NCBI RefSeq assembly: GCF_016117655.1
Contig: NZ_CP064936.1
Span: 496,001 to 560,000 of the forward strand
Origin: Treponema peruense
Lineage (GTDB): Bacteria > Spirochaetota > Spirochaetia > Treponematales > Treponemataceae
Length of the DNA: 64,000 nt
Direction: 5' to 3'
The position numbers and the translations under genes were made by a program. Position 1 is the stretch's first letter, and each line of letters starts with the position of its first letter. The notes beneath the pieces are model-generated. The model was given only the letters and a program-made list of their open reading frames with translations. It made no database searches and was not told the origin of the DNA. Of this stretch, positions 53,201 through 58,976 are shown in pieces.

Positions 53201-53592
53201 AATTCCTTGGCCTCGAAAAGTCATACCTGCGATTTGGCGGAAACGTAATAGGAGCGAAGATTATTGCACAGCTTGCGTATATTCCGTTCAGATATTTCTT
53301 TGGACGTGACTGGGACTGGTTGAGCGCAAGTGTTTCTATAGGCGCAAACTTCTCTTACTTTACTGATTCGGGTGCCTCTATCGTAACAGGCGAAAAAGTT
53401 CCGCAGATGCTTTCTGCTGCCCTTATGCAGGTTGAATTCCCGCGCGTGACTATACAGAACTGGAAGATGTTCAGAACCTGGTCGCTTTATGCCGAACCGC
53501 AAATCTGGTTTATTCCGTCTGATATTGCCAGCGATGATGCCCGCAAGTACTTGTTTACCGCATCATTCGGTTTACGTACAAGTGTGTTTTAA
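47203..53592 (+). CDS. Giant surface protein: Ig-like repeats plus C-terminal outer-membrane barrel
   Basis: A protein of about 2129 residues. A signal peptide (VLSVIMAFASVFVWAKK) starts at the ATG at 47203, which has GGAG 7 nt upstream; an upstream in-frame ATG at 47092 would hide it. At least eleven Ig-like repeats of ~90-100 residues follow a pattern of Pro-x-Val, Gly, an acidic turn and DGG (for example GFVTDDDGPASVTFSVDGG, GVIYDDDGPCKVLFKIDDG, GRVTDGNGIKSLEYSLDGG). The last ~200 residues change to strands (GLYFDVSMWGATFYNVGIGL, SVSIGANFSYF) and end FGLRTSVF, typical of a barrel. It is probably a surface-exposed adhesin or structural protein anchored by its own C-terminus. A strong hairpin follows. 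Confidence 0.8.
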   Translation: MNKKFTVLSVIMAFASVFVWAKKDVSEISVGAKNSWQEKFDINEKKPGKYNIMVTAEDKAGNVAVEGPYNIYIDPESDLPVVGITNPAEGMRVPGNLNIVGTCIDDDTVTGVYLVLDGDEENPVKAEGTEFWSYYLPTTELLEGPHTIEVYGVDDGNPGAYKDADGNVDETKVVPKTGRRAKVMWQLDRRAPVIEVTNKYMGELVSGKMTLAGRVTDGNGIKSLEYSLDGGKYYKDVKLKYSKYKETDKNGNSGEWRFEVPVDTTKFGDGASACWFKATDCAGSIGNFAFLYFIDNTKPDVKIVSPAEGEAANGIFTVAGYAKDIIGLSKLTWQWGSETGEFTLTPGNPYWIKEVNSIGKSKSETFSVTAVDTMGNTVTVKRVIPLDQEADKPVVTVGYPSAGTVVEGSDGSLYLRGFVTDDDGPASVTFSVDGGEEHTLDCSGVFYASVPGEFAAGSHTLSLYATDKFGLRGNTVTSAFVSKGSPVSFAQPEYTSSGTKTAFTDGMTVNPEADGTYGIRVSSDCGLSSVSWSVDWGTTGTIPGSLTLAGGEKSAYVSIPLYGDNFPWGVSKITVKATDIYGRESVKNSIVNVLDLTKINTSAPGVYFDDSYVEEDGAVLAGDIPVAGYFAGGTIALVETVPAMRAVSVTNEGNVILVSSAASSKEFSVRVTTDAGAVYESRAMHFYEKPVLPSITLDPSDSYNTERGIPFSFETTDTTLSISGKVTSAGAATLKYRILAVRAEMPSSAGGLVVSSAPVTPTEFTDISLSRRGNFTLDNLGFDTFADGISVVEFVAEDEAGNKTAAAVFVRKIPYAPAEPVVGADGKPVKKDVPRVYWLSGHDYYGVCVYQGTVDSEFKYVRADEVRADAAPMVFTVTPTDLEANKKASSYSSEPLSVRSESRLSAAISTVDGAAYKNGMTIVLDRNTSAEAGRKAVVQIKSNAAVSNVAYKIEGTETAGGNSLQNGSAAVKTITDGREYQAEIPLANLPAGITKISAVVTDATGAKKTATGTIVILRNHAVLDSEPRVYWTASDGVYFDSERSAYVLKDGASLTGYANVPSEVTASVRGGTAGLEVSCESKLIKLKATADGVYKNVAVRLTGSDGSKYDASSVNIIADSALPSITLAKSFNLNFVGSKFDIEGTVSDANGINSLEYALWDEKPAAVPAEGKSKSSEKTQALEEQTAVPEPVWNSVRVTKSGAFYSEINLDSFEDGYVPVTLRATDGTGRVSYFNGTVFKDTTAPLVSVIIPEAGAVINGENTIAFSVKDNGLVQNIVYRDDNGANKNSFDIYKTPDMVPLKTKQDDEGTEVKYRDENDINVTLNSSMPNARVGTKIMPVGNGMSFVFTDALGNSTSVNKWEFSVDEESDKPRAEIHLPEENQVITTDFTITGVIYDDDGPCKVLFKIDDGEYQTVSEELASSYKINVPLAAMTDNEHTVTVYAVDINGVRGDSVSRKFRISLEEPKGGVTLPEISSTVKETVEIKGWASDKNGISRVQVSVDNGATFNDAKGTTEWSYTFDTRIIQDGTHVVFIKIWDGYGITGLYSSLINIDNTAPSLSLELPLDDSKTTKNIFFSGQTTDNIGLTDLYITVRSLDNKKIPERLSKRNLVPDEIISQALDISELDNGFYNIELTGTDAAGNITRVSRNIQLDKTKPLAKIDLLYPLNGSSHSGMFNIYGTAVSEHEDPVVSIDLYLDGHLVPGLESAQVTPSGYFKFLMKQTFATAGQEVSEQDSSEDGTESAVAEPFVLKDGEHRYQAVAVTKSGKRIISNEQTFIYNSYGPWVTLDTFTYGDFAMNRPLLKGKSGYEVSPEEAALLKDKATPSEVKAAIAAKKVRQVFISFNNGKTYEPVSDVNKGAWQYRVENLDIPAGLHFMLIKAEMYNGENAMTRVVVQVDRTLPSIRLISPGEGGRYNQELKFDGLSSDNIDLKNVNLFLRKGDKASYEVPGFIQGLYFDVSMWGATFYNVGIGLTAFDNAVKVQANFGQFTQEQRDMVSEFLGLEKSYLRFGGNVIGAKIIAQLAYIPFRYFFGRDWDWLSASVSIGANFSYFTDSGASIVTGEKVPQMLSAALMQVEFPRVTIQNWKMFRTWSLYAEPQIWFIPSDIASDDARKYLFTASFGLRTSVF

Positions 53593-53629
53593 TATTAAGG
53601 GGCTGCGGGGCAGCCCCCTTAATATTAAA
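53589..53629 (+). terminator. Strong hairpin after the giant protein gene
   Basis: TTAATATTAAGGGGCTGC pairs with GCAGCCCC(C)TTAATATTAA. The stem starts at the stop codon and has about 17 bp. No clean U-tract follows, so its terminator role is likely but not certain. Confidence 0.65.
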
Positions 53630-53664
53630 TAATATTTCGTTATGGCTCTGTGGCTTGCGTGCTA

Positions 53665-53693
53665 AAGACAAAAACTTTCTTATATTGTATAAT
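53665..53693 (+). promoter_or_regulatory. Promoter of ftsH
   Basis: AAGACA (53665-53670) and TATAAT (53688-53693) are 17 bp apart. A ~21-nt leader carries GAGG before the ATG at 53721. Confidence 0.55.
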
Positions 53694-53720
53694 ATACGAA
53701 TAGCAAAGTTTGAGGTAACA

Positions 53721-55883
53721 ATGAGCAACGAACAGGATGACAATAAAAAAAAGGACAATGATCCTTACGACTTTTTTAAGCTTTCGATAGATGATCCAAA
53801 AGACGACAAAAAGGGCAGCAACGACAAAAAGCCAAAAAAGATGCCGTTCTGGACAATGCTACTGGTTCTTGTGGGAATTCTTGCAGTAGTAAATCTTCTT
53901 TTTGTATCACGCCCTGACAATCTTATTGACTTTTCTGAATTCAGAAATTATGTAGAACAGGGAAAAATTGTCCGCGTAGAACTGGGCGAAAATTATTTTA
54001 TAGGCTACGGTTCAAACGCTTCTGTTCCGGCTGCACAAAAGAATTTTCCGTTTTTGGGAAGCCAGGCCGATTCTTCAGAAGTGTACAAGACAAGCGGCGT
54101 CCTTATGGAAAGTTTTATAAAACTTCTTGACGAAAAGGGCGTGGACTACAAGTTTGTTACAAGACAGAATAATTATTTTATACAGCTTCTTCTTAATCTC
54201 ATAATTCCGTTTGGCTTTATTTTCCTTATGTACTTCTTTATCTTCCGCAAAATGGGCGGCGGAATGGGAGGCATGGGTTCTATTCTTGGCGGCGGCGGCA
54301 AGTCAAAGGCTGTTGATGAAGGCAAGGTAAAAACACGTTTTTCTGATGTAGCCGGTGTTGATGAAGCAAAAGAGGAACTTATGGAAGTTGTTGATTTTCT
54401 TAAATCCCCAAAAAAATATACTGATATTGGCGGTAAGATTCCGAAGGGTGTTCTTCTTGTAGGACCTCCGGGAACAGGTAAAACACTTCTTGCCCGCGCT
54501 GTTGCAGGAGAAGCAGGCGTTCCGTTCTTTAGAATAAGCGGCTCTGACTTTGTTGAAATGTTTGTCGGTGTAGGTGCCAGCCGTGTGCGTGATTTGTTCA
54601 GAACTGCCCGCGAAAAGGCTCCGTGCATTATCTTTATTGACGAACTTGATGCCATCGGCAAGAGCCGTGTAAACAATCTTGGCGGAAACGACGAGCGCGA
54701 ACAGACTCTTAACCAGCTTCTTGTAGAGATGGACGGTTTTGACAACGAAAAGGGGCTTATTATTCTTGCAGCCACAAACCGCCCTGACATTCTGGACCCG
54801 GCACTTCTTAGACCTGGAAGATTTGACAGACAGGTTCCGGTAGAAAAGCCTGACGTTCAGGGACGCGAACAGATTCTGCGCATTCACGCAAAGAATGTAA
54901 AGCTCGATGACGATGTGGATTTTGTTTCTATAGCACACGGAACTACAGGATTTGCCGGCGCAGACCTTGCCAACGTGGTTAATGAAGCTGCGCTTCTTGC
55001 TGTACGCAACGGACACAAGAAAGTATGCATGGACGACTTTAACGAAGCAATAGATAAAGTAAGCATTGGTCTCAAGAAAAAGACGCGCAAGGAAAATGAA
55101 AAGGAAATGCGCCTTGTTTCTGTTCACGAAACAGGACATGCCCTTGTCGGTGCCTTTACTCCGGATTATCCGCCTGTAAACAAGATTACGGTTGTTCCTC
55201 GTAGCCATGGTGTCGGCGGATTCACCCAGTACCGCGAAGAAGAAGAGAAGAACTTCCAGACAAAGAAAGACATGCTTAACGAAGTAGACGCTCTTCTTGG
55301 AGGACGCGCTGCCGAACAGATTGTACTCGGTGATATTTCTACAGGAGCATCAAACGATATTGCTCAGGCTACAAATATTCTTAAGCGCATGATAATTGAT
55401 TTTGGAATGAGCGACCGCTTTCGCAATATGACGCTCGGTAAGGGTGTGCTGGGTAACGCCGGCAGCGAACCTGTTCTTGTACGTGAATTCAGTGAAGATA
55501 CGCAGAAGTTTATTGATGACGAGATTGCGCGTGTAATGGATGAGCGCTATACACACGTTCTTTCGCTTCTTGAGTCACACAAAACACTGCTTGACTATAT
55601 TTCTTCGCGCCTTCTTGAAAAAGAAACCATGGACGGCAAGGAATTCATGGAAATAATCAAAGCAGAAGACCACTGCAAGGAACTGGAGTCGGCGGCAACC
55701 GCGAATGCTGCTGCCCAACAGAATGGTGGCGCAGAAAATCTTCCTGCAGTAACAGAAGAAAAACCGGCGCGAAAGCGTGCTTCTTCAAAGAAAGCAACTT
55801 CTGCCGCAGAAAAAGACGCGGGCGCAGAAACAAAACCTGCCCGCCGTGGAAGAAAGCCTGCAGCAAAAAAAGAAGATAAATAA
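53721..55883 (+). CDS. ftsH: ATP-dependent zinc metalloprotease FtsH
   Basis: The 720-residue membrane protease has two transmembrane helices ([20 protein letters not shown] and [20 protein letters not shown]). The AAA domain shows Walker A GPPGTGKT, Walker [12 protein letters not shown] and the second region of homology [22 protein letters not shown]. The protease domain has HETGH. It degrades misfolded and regulatory membrane proteins. The acidic/basic start ([15 protein letters not shown]) is unusual. The last ~45 residues are a basic Lys/Ala/Pro/Arg tail ([10 protein letters not shown]). A Gly/Met-rich linker precedes the AAA domain. Confidence 0.97.
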   Translation: MSNEQDDNKKKDNDPYDFFKLSIDDPKDDKKGSNDKKPKKMPFWTMLLVLVGILAVVNLLFVSRPDNLIDFSEFRNYVEQGKIVRVELGENYFIGYGSNASVPAAQKNFPFLGSQADSSEVYKTSGVLMESFIKLLDEKGVDYKFVTRQNNYFIQLLLNLIIPFGFIFLMYFFIFRKMGGGMGGMGSILGGGGKSKAVDEGKVKTRFSDVAGVDEAKEELMEVVDFLKSPKKYTDIGGKIPKGVLLVGPPGTGKTLLARAVAGEAGVPFFRISGSDFVEMFVGVGASRVRDLFRTAREKAPCIIFIDELDAIGKSRVNNLGGNDEREQTLNQLLVEMDGFDNEKGLIILAATNRPDILDPALLRPGRFDRQVPVEKPDVQGREQILRIHAKNVKLDDDVDFVSIAHGTTGFAGADLANVVNEAALLAVRNGHKKVCMDDFNEAIDKVSIGLKKKTRKENEKEMRLVSVHETGHALVGAFTPDYPPVNKITVVPRSHGVGGFTQYREEEEKNFQTKKDMLNEVDALLGGRAAEQIVLGDISTGASNDIAQATNILKRMIIDFGMSDRFRNMTLGKGVLGNAGSEPVLVREFSEDTQKFIDDEIARVMDERYTHVLSLLESHKTLLDYISSRLLEKETMDGKEFMEIIKAEDHCKELESAATANAAAQQNGGAENLPAVTEEKPARKRASSKKATSAAEKDAGAETKPARRGRKPAAKKEDK

Positions 55884-55911
55884 GACAGACTTGTCTGACA
55901 AATGTTTTTTC

Positions 55912-55948
55912 AAAGGCCCTGTTCCGGTTTGGTTCAGGGCCTTTTTTT
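55912..55948 (+). terminator. Rho-independent terminator of ftsH
   Basis: AAAGGCCCTG (55912-55921) pairs with CAGGGCCTTT (55935-55944), with T7 following. Confidence 0.92.
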
Positions 55949-56082
55949 ATATCAGGAATTCTTGTTGTGCTCAATAAATGTTTGTTGAAATTTCTCTAAA
56001 ATGTCCAAAATACTTGTATGTCGCTTCGCGACGCTAAAAAACAAATCATTTCATACTTCCCCGTCCTCCTTCGCGCATTTTA
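55949..56082. other. Intergenic sequence before the tandem repeats
   Basis: I see no gene. A short hairpin GTCGC-TTC-GCGAC lies near 56022-56034. The stretch joins the ftsH terminator to the repeat array. Confidence 0.5.
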
Positions 56083-56508
56083 ACTTTCCATAAAATTGAA
56101 CGATTGAGCAAGTATCAACTTGCGATTGAGTACAATTCGTACGCGTGAGCGTACACGTTAATAAGGGCAGTTGTGCAACAACTGAAGTTTTCATGAACAA
56201 CGCTATTTGAGTTGTTCATGAAATACTTTCCATAAAATTGAACGATTGAGCAAGTATCAACTTGCGATTGAGTACAATTCGTACGCGTGAGCGTACATGT
56301 TAATAAGGGCAGTTGTGCAACAACTGAAGTTTTCATGAACAACGCTATTTGAGTTGTTCATGAAATACTTTCCATAAAATTGTACGATTGAGCAAGTATC
56401 AACTTGCGATTGAGTACAATTCGTACGCGAGAGCGTACACGTTAATAAGGGCAGTTGTGCAACAACTGAAGTTTTCATGAACAACGCTATTTGAGTTGTT
56501 CATGAAAT
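56083..56508. repeat. Three tandem 142-bp hairpin-rich repeats
   Basis: Units begin at 56083, 56225 and 56367 and differ at only a few positions. Each contains four small hairpins: GCAAGT/ACTTGC, GTACGC/GCGTAC, CAGTTGT/ACAACTG, and TCATGAACAAC/GTTGTTCATGA. A shortened seventh-base match restarts at 56509. Open reading frames through the array are frame-shifted copies of the same sequence and not genes. One hairpin recurs alone at 3325-3365. Confidence 0.9.
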
Positions 56509-56536
56509 ACTTTTGCTAAGGGGTATCTTTTTAAAG

Positions 56537-56562
56537 GCAACGTCTTCCCGCGCGGACGTTGC
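56537..56562. other. Hairpin in the gap between repeats and the nuclease gene
   Basis: GCAACGTC (56537-56544) pairs perfectly with GACGTTGC (56555-56562). The rest of 56509-56710 is AT-rich with no gene; a CTATATATATAG palindrome is near 56657. Confidence 0.5.
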
Positions 56563-56710
56563 GTTTACAAATACGCTTACATTACGCAACAAATCAAAGT
56601 TCAAAAATTTCCTAAAAAAGTTAGCATAAATTTTATCCAAAACAACAAATCAAAGCCTATATATATAGTAGACACAAATGTGTTAAATAAAATATAGGCA
56701 GGTAAGAAAA

Positions 56711-57562
56711 ATTAAACCTATAGAAGAATTGACTTTTGCGGATGACTTCATGTTCGGGAAAGTGATGCAGGACAGAGAAATTTGTGCAGGTGTGATTGAG
56801 CGGCTTTTGGGAATAAAGGTCGGTAAGATTAAATACCCGAAGCTTCAGAAAGTAATTGCGCCTTATTACAGCACTCACGGCGTACGGCTTGATGTCTACG
56901 TAGAAAATAGCACAACAGTCTTCGATGTAGAAATACAGACGACACCGGTGGCAGCACTCGGAAAGAGAATGCGCTATTACCAGAGCATGATAGACATAGA
57001 CCACCTTACGCAGGGGAATCCGTATGACGTACTTAAGGAAAGTTATGTCCTGTTTTTGTGCAAGAAAGTGCCGTACAAAGAAAAACGCAGTGTTTACAAA
57101 TTTGAGCGTACAAGCGAAGGTATAAGCGCAGGTGACAATTCGCACTGGATAGTTTATAATTTGGAACAGAGTAAAGAAGAAAGCGACGCAAGCCTTCGTG
57201 CATTTATGGAATACGTGGGCAGCGGAAATTCTACAGAAAACGATGCTTTGGTAGAACGCATTGCGCATACTGTAGAAAAACTTAAAAGGAACGAACTGTT
57301 CAGGGACGAATACAGGGCAATGAATTTACACGATTACGACAAGTTATCACAAGGAAGAGCGCAAGGTCGCAAAGAAGGAATAGCGCTGGGACGCCAGGAA
57401 GGAATAGCGCAAGGGCTTCAGAAAGGAATGGCTCAAGGACGGCAGGAAGGTATATTGATGACTGCACGTGGATTGATAGAAATAGGTCTTTCTCTTGAGC
57501 AGATTACCAAAGTGACAGGCCTTAGTCTGGAACAGGTCACCGCGCTTAAAGATAAGAAGTAG
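56711..57562 (+). CDS. Rpn-type PD-(D/E)XK nuclease (transposase-like family), non-ATG start
   Basis: A 277-283-residue protein of the PD-(D/E)XK nuclease transposase / Rpn group: N-terminal PIEELTFADDFMFGKVMQD, the nuclease core VRLDVYVENSTTVFDVEIQ (Asp, then Glu-x-Gln), and the helical C-terminus with repeated GRxEGIA units before ARGLIEIGLSLEQI. These proteins cut DNA; some act in phage defence or promote recombination. There is no ATG at the expected place: the family-typical beginning maps to an ATT at 56711 with AGG 8 nt upstream, while the next candidate is a TTG at 56729. An internal ATG at about 57321 (MNLHDYDKLS) could give a short C-terminal product. Confidence 0.75.
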   Translation: MKPIEELTFADDFMFGKVMQDREICAGVIERLLGIKVGKIKYPKLQKVIAPYYSTHGVRLDVYVENSTTVFDVEIQTTPVAALGKRMRYYQSMIDIDHLTQGNPYDVLKESYVLFLCKKVPYKEKRSVYKFERTSEGISAGDNSHWIVYNLEQSKEESDASLRAFMEYVGSGNSTENDALVERIAHTVEKLKRNELFRDEYRAMNLHDYDKLSQGRAQGRKEGIALGRQEGIAQGLQKGMAQGRQEGILMTARGLIEIGLSLEQITKVTGLSLEQVTALKDKK

Positions 57563-57663
57563 AACAAGACGCGGGCTTGCGTGCATTTATGAAGTACGTG
57601 GGCAGCGGAAATTCTGCAGAAAACGATGCTCTGGTAGAACGCATTGCGCATACTGTAGAAAAA

Positions 57664-57801
57664 CTATCGGGAGTCTCTAAAAATTGCAATTTTTAGAGAC
57701 AACTTTGAAATGCGATGTTTCAAGTCGCGATATTATAGCGACTTGAAACTCGACGGCAATCTCTAAAAAGCCAGTTTGCTGGATTTTTAGAGATTGCCTC
57801 C
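57664..57801. mobile_element. Three-hairpin ~138-bp insertion element
   Basis: The insertion sits between ...GTAGAAAAACT and TTAAGAGGAACG, which are contiguous in the parental copy (as CTTAAAAGGAACG). It consists of a perfect 28-bp palindrome (57673-57700, arms GTCTCTAAAAATTG), a stem TTTCAAGTCGC/GCGACTTGAAA (57718-57748), and a stem GGCAATCTCTAAAAA/TTTTTAGAGATTGCC (57755-57798) with an inner CCAG/CTGG. It has no coding capacity; GGAG/CTCC mark its ends. A MITE- or REP-like origin is inferred. Confidence 0.65.
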
Positions 57802-57839
57802 TTAAGAGGAACGAACTGTTCAGGGACGAATACAGGGCA

Positions 57840-58046
57840 ATGAATTTACACGATTACGACAAGTTATCACAAGGAAGAGCGCAGGGTCGCAAAGAAGGGA
57901 TAGCGCTGGGAATGGCTCAAGGACGGCAGGAAGGTATATTGATGACTGCACGTGGATTGATAGAAATAGGTCTTTCTCTTGAGCAGATTACCAAAGTGAC
58001 AGGCCTTAGTTTAGAACAGGTTACCGCGCTTAAAGAGAAAAAATAG
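57840..58046 (+). CDS. Free-standing C-terminal Rpn fragment (68 aa), possible antitoxin-like product
   Basis: The frame beginning MNLHDYDKLSQGRAQGRKEG is intact and copies the last 68-80 residues of the upstream nuclease, minus one GRQEGIAQGLQK segment. In some Rpn proteins an internal start yields a short C-terminal protein that inhibits the nuclease, so this fragment could act likewise in trans. No clear ribosome binding site is seen (AGGG lies only 2 nt before the ATG). It may equally be decay. Confidence 0.4.
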   Translation: MNLHDYDKLSQGRAQGRKEGIALGMAQGRQEGILMTARGLIEIGLSLEQITKVTGLSLEQVTALKEKK

Positions 58047-58445
58047 GACTTGAACCGAACCCTCCGGTCGTGCACGTCCTGTGCACTCCCTGCGGGCGGC
58101 TGCGTTCGCTGTCGGCGACATCCTGTCGCCTTTTCGTGGCACTTGCCACGCGCTCACTTCGCTATTCGGTTCAATATTTTTTTCGTTAACAAAAAAAATA
58201 AGGTACCTACAGACATGTAAGTACCTTAACTAAAAGCCAACTTCCGGACTTGAACCGAACCCTCCAGTCGCACACGTCCGTGTGTGCTCCTTCCGGGCGG
58301 CTGCGTTCGCTGACGGCGACATCGTGTCGCCTTTTCGTGGCACTTGCCACGCGCTCACTCCGCTATTCGGTTCAATATTTTTTTCGTTAACAAAAAAATA
58401 AGGTACCTACAGACATGTAAGTACCTTAACTAAAAGCCAACTTCC
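58046..58445. repeat. Two tandem 200-bp repeats carrying the tRNA-Thr 3' end
   Basis: Units 58046-58245 and 58246-58445 are nearly identical. Each begins with GGACTTGAACCGAA, the T-arm sequence that also occurs in the real tRNA-Thr at 58446, and ends with the acceptor strand GCCAACTTCC. Each holds GGCGACA/TGTCGCC and GTGGCA/TGCCAC stems, an inverted TTCGGTTCAA that pairs with TTGAACCGAA, and a copy of the tRNA terminator hairpin. The first unit starts on the last base of the truncated nuclease copy's stop codon. Confidence 0.85.
58392..58428 (-). terminator. Terminator of tRNA-Thr (duplicated 200 bp away)
   Basis: On the minus strand, TAAGGTAC pairs with GTACCTTA (58399-58428) and is followed by a T-run (complement of 58392-58398). 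The same hairpin occurs at about 58199-58228. Confidence 0.8.
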
Positions 58446-58507
58446 GGACTTGAACCGAATACCTGCGCGTTACGAGGGCGCTGCTCTACCAGGTGAGCTA
58501 AGTTGGC
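58435..58507 (-). tRNA. tRNA-Thr(CGT)
   Basis: The gene is a 73-nt cloverleaf. Acceptor GCCAACT pairs with AGTTGGC, discriminator T. The D arm is GCTC...GAGC. The anticodon loop CTCGTAA gives CGT; its stem GCGCC/CGCGC has one C-C mismatch next to the loop. The T arm is TTCGG-TTCAAGT-CCGGA. CCA is not encoded. Confidence 0.92.
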
Positions 58508-58605
58508 ACTTTATTTTCTTATTATAACAATTTTCTTTCGTTTACGTCAAGATTCAGGAAATTTAAGTGTCCGCGGCATGTGAAAATAGTACCAAAGCGA
58601 TGGGT

Positions 58606-58617
58606 GGAAACGATTCC
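58606..58617. promoter_or_regulatory. Candidate LacI-family operator
   Basis: GGAAACGATTCC is a CG-centred 12-bp palindrome apart from the A/T next to the centre, the form typical of LacI/MalR/CcpA-type operators. It lies ~370 bp before the CBM48-barrel gene. No LacI gene is in the window; the assignment is by pattern only. Confidence 0.4.
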
Positions 58618-58787
58618 GATTTTTGTGTGAAAAAATAAAAATTTGTTTTTTCTTATAAAAAAAATGATTTTTCTGTAACCTGCGTTAACCGAATTTTGCC
58701 CTTGAATTACAAATATATAATAAAAGTATGAATTAATATTTCTAAATTCTAAATAACTACTTCATCAAAAAATGCTGCTCCTGAAAA

Positions 58788-58815
58788 TTGGCGGGTGTTG
58801 TAATATAAATATAAT
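58788..58815 (+). promoter_or_regulatory. Upstream promoter of the starch module
   Basis: TTGGCG (58788-58793) and TATAAT (58810-58815) are 16 bp apart. Confidence 0.5.
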
Positions 58816-58881
58816 AAAAGTATCTAAAACTATTCTAAAAATCATACATCACACTAAAATTATAAAAATCGTGCTTAAAAT

Positions 58882-58910
58882 TTGACAGTCAAAATAGTAT
58901 GACTTAATAT
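58882..58910 (+). promoter_or_regulatory. Main promoter of the starch module
   Basis: A consensus TTGACA (58882-58887) and TAATAT (58905-58910) are 17 bp apart. The leader of ~60 nt contains a small TCCGA/TCGGA stem and a GGAGGAAAGG ribosome binding site before the ATG at 58977. Confidence 0.75.
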
Positions 58911-58976
58911 TACGGCACGGTTTAAAAAATCCGAAAAGTGGTCGGATTCGAACCAAAGAAAAAATTGGAGGAAAGG

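Larger units (their letters stand above)
57566..58046 (+). pseudogene. Partial tandem duplicate of the nuclease 3' end, interrupted by an insertion
   Basis: Starting just after the nuclease stop codon, the sequence repeats the gene from about codon 156 (LRAFMKYVGSGNSAEND...) to its end at high identity. It is split at about 57664-57801 by a non-coding hairpin element. The missing N-terminal half includes the whole catalytic core. Confidence 0.8.
58508..58976. other. Long AT-rich regulatory gap before the starch module
   Basis: No coding frame is supported in these ~470 bp. They contain a CG-centred palindrome, two well-formed promoters and several TATAATA-like boxes, listed separately. This is the longest gene-free regulatory region in the window. 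Confidence 0.7.

Noticed and set aside
54303-55208. 301-residue minus-strand frame opposite ftsH
   Set aside because: Antisense shadow of the highly conserved AAA and protease domains; composition is typical of a reverse-strand artefact.
56115-56484. Overlapping ~75-residue minus-strand frames in the tandem repeats
   Set aside because: They are the same sequence restarted by the 142-bp period in shifted frames, with hairpins throughout, so not coding.
56083-56508. CRISPR array
   Set aside because: The 142-bp units are contiguous and nearly identical over their whole length, with no short repeat/unique spacer alternation and no cas genes.
56711-57562. Complete insertion sequence with terminal inverted repeats
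   Set aside because: I found no matching terminal inverted repeats or target duplication around the nuclease gene, so it is described as a nuclease gene and not as an intact IS.
58046-58445. Integron attC sites
   Set aside because: Treponemes can carry integrons, but the units lack paired RYYYAAC/GTTRRRY boxes and gene cassettes; tRNA 3' homology explains them better.
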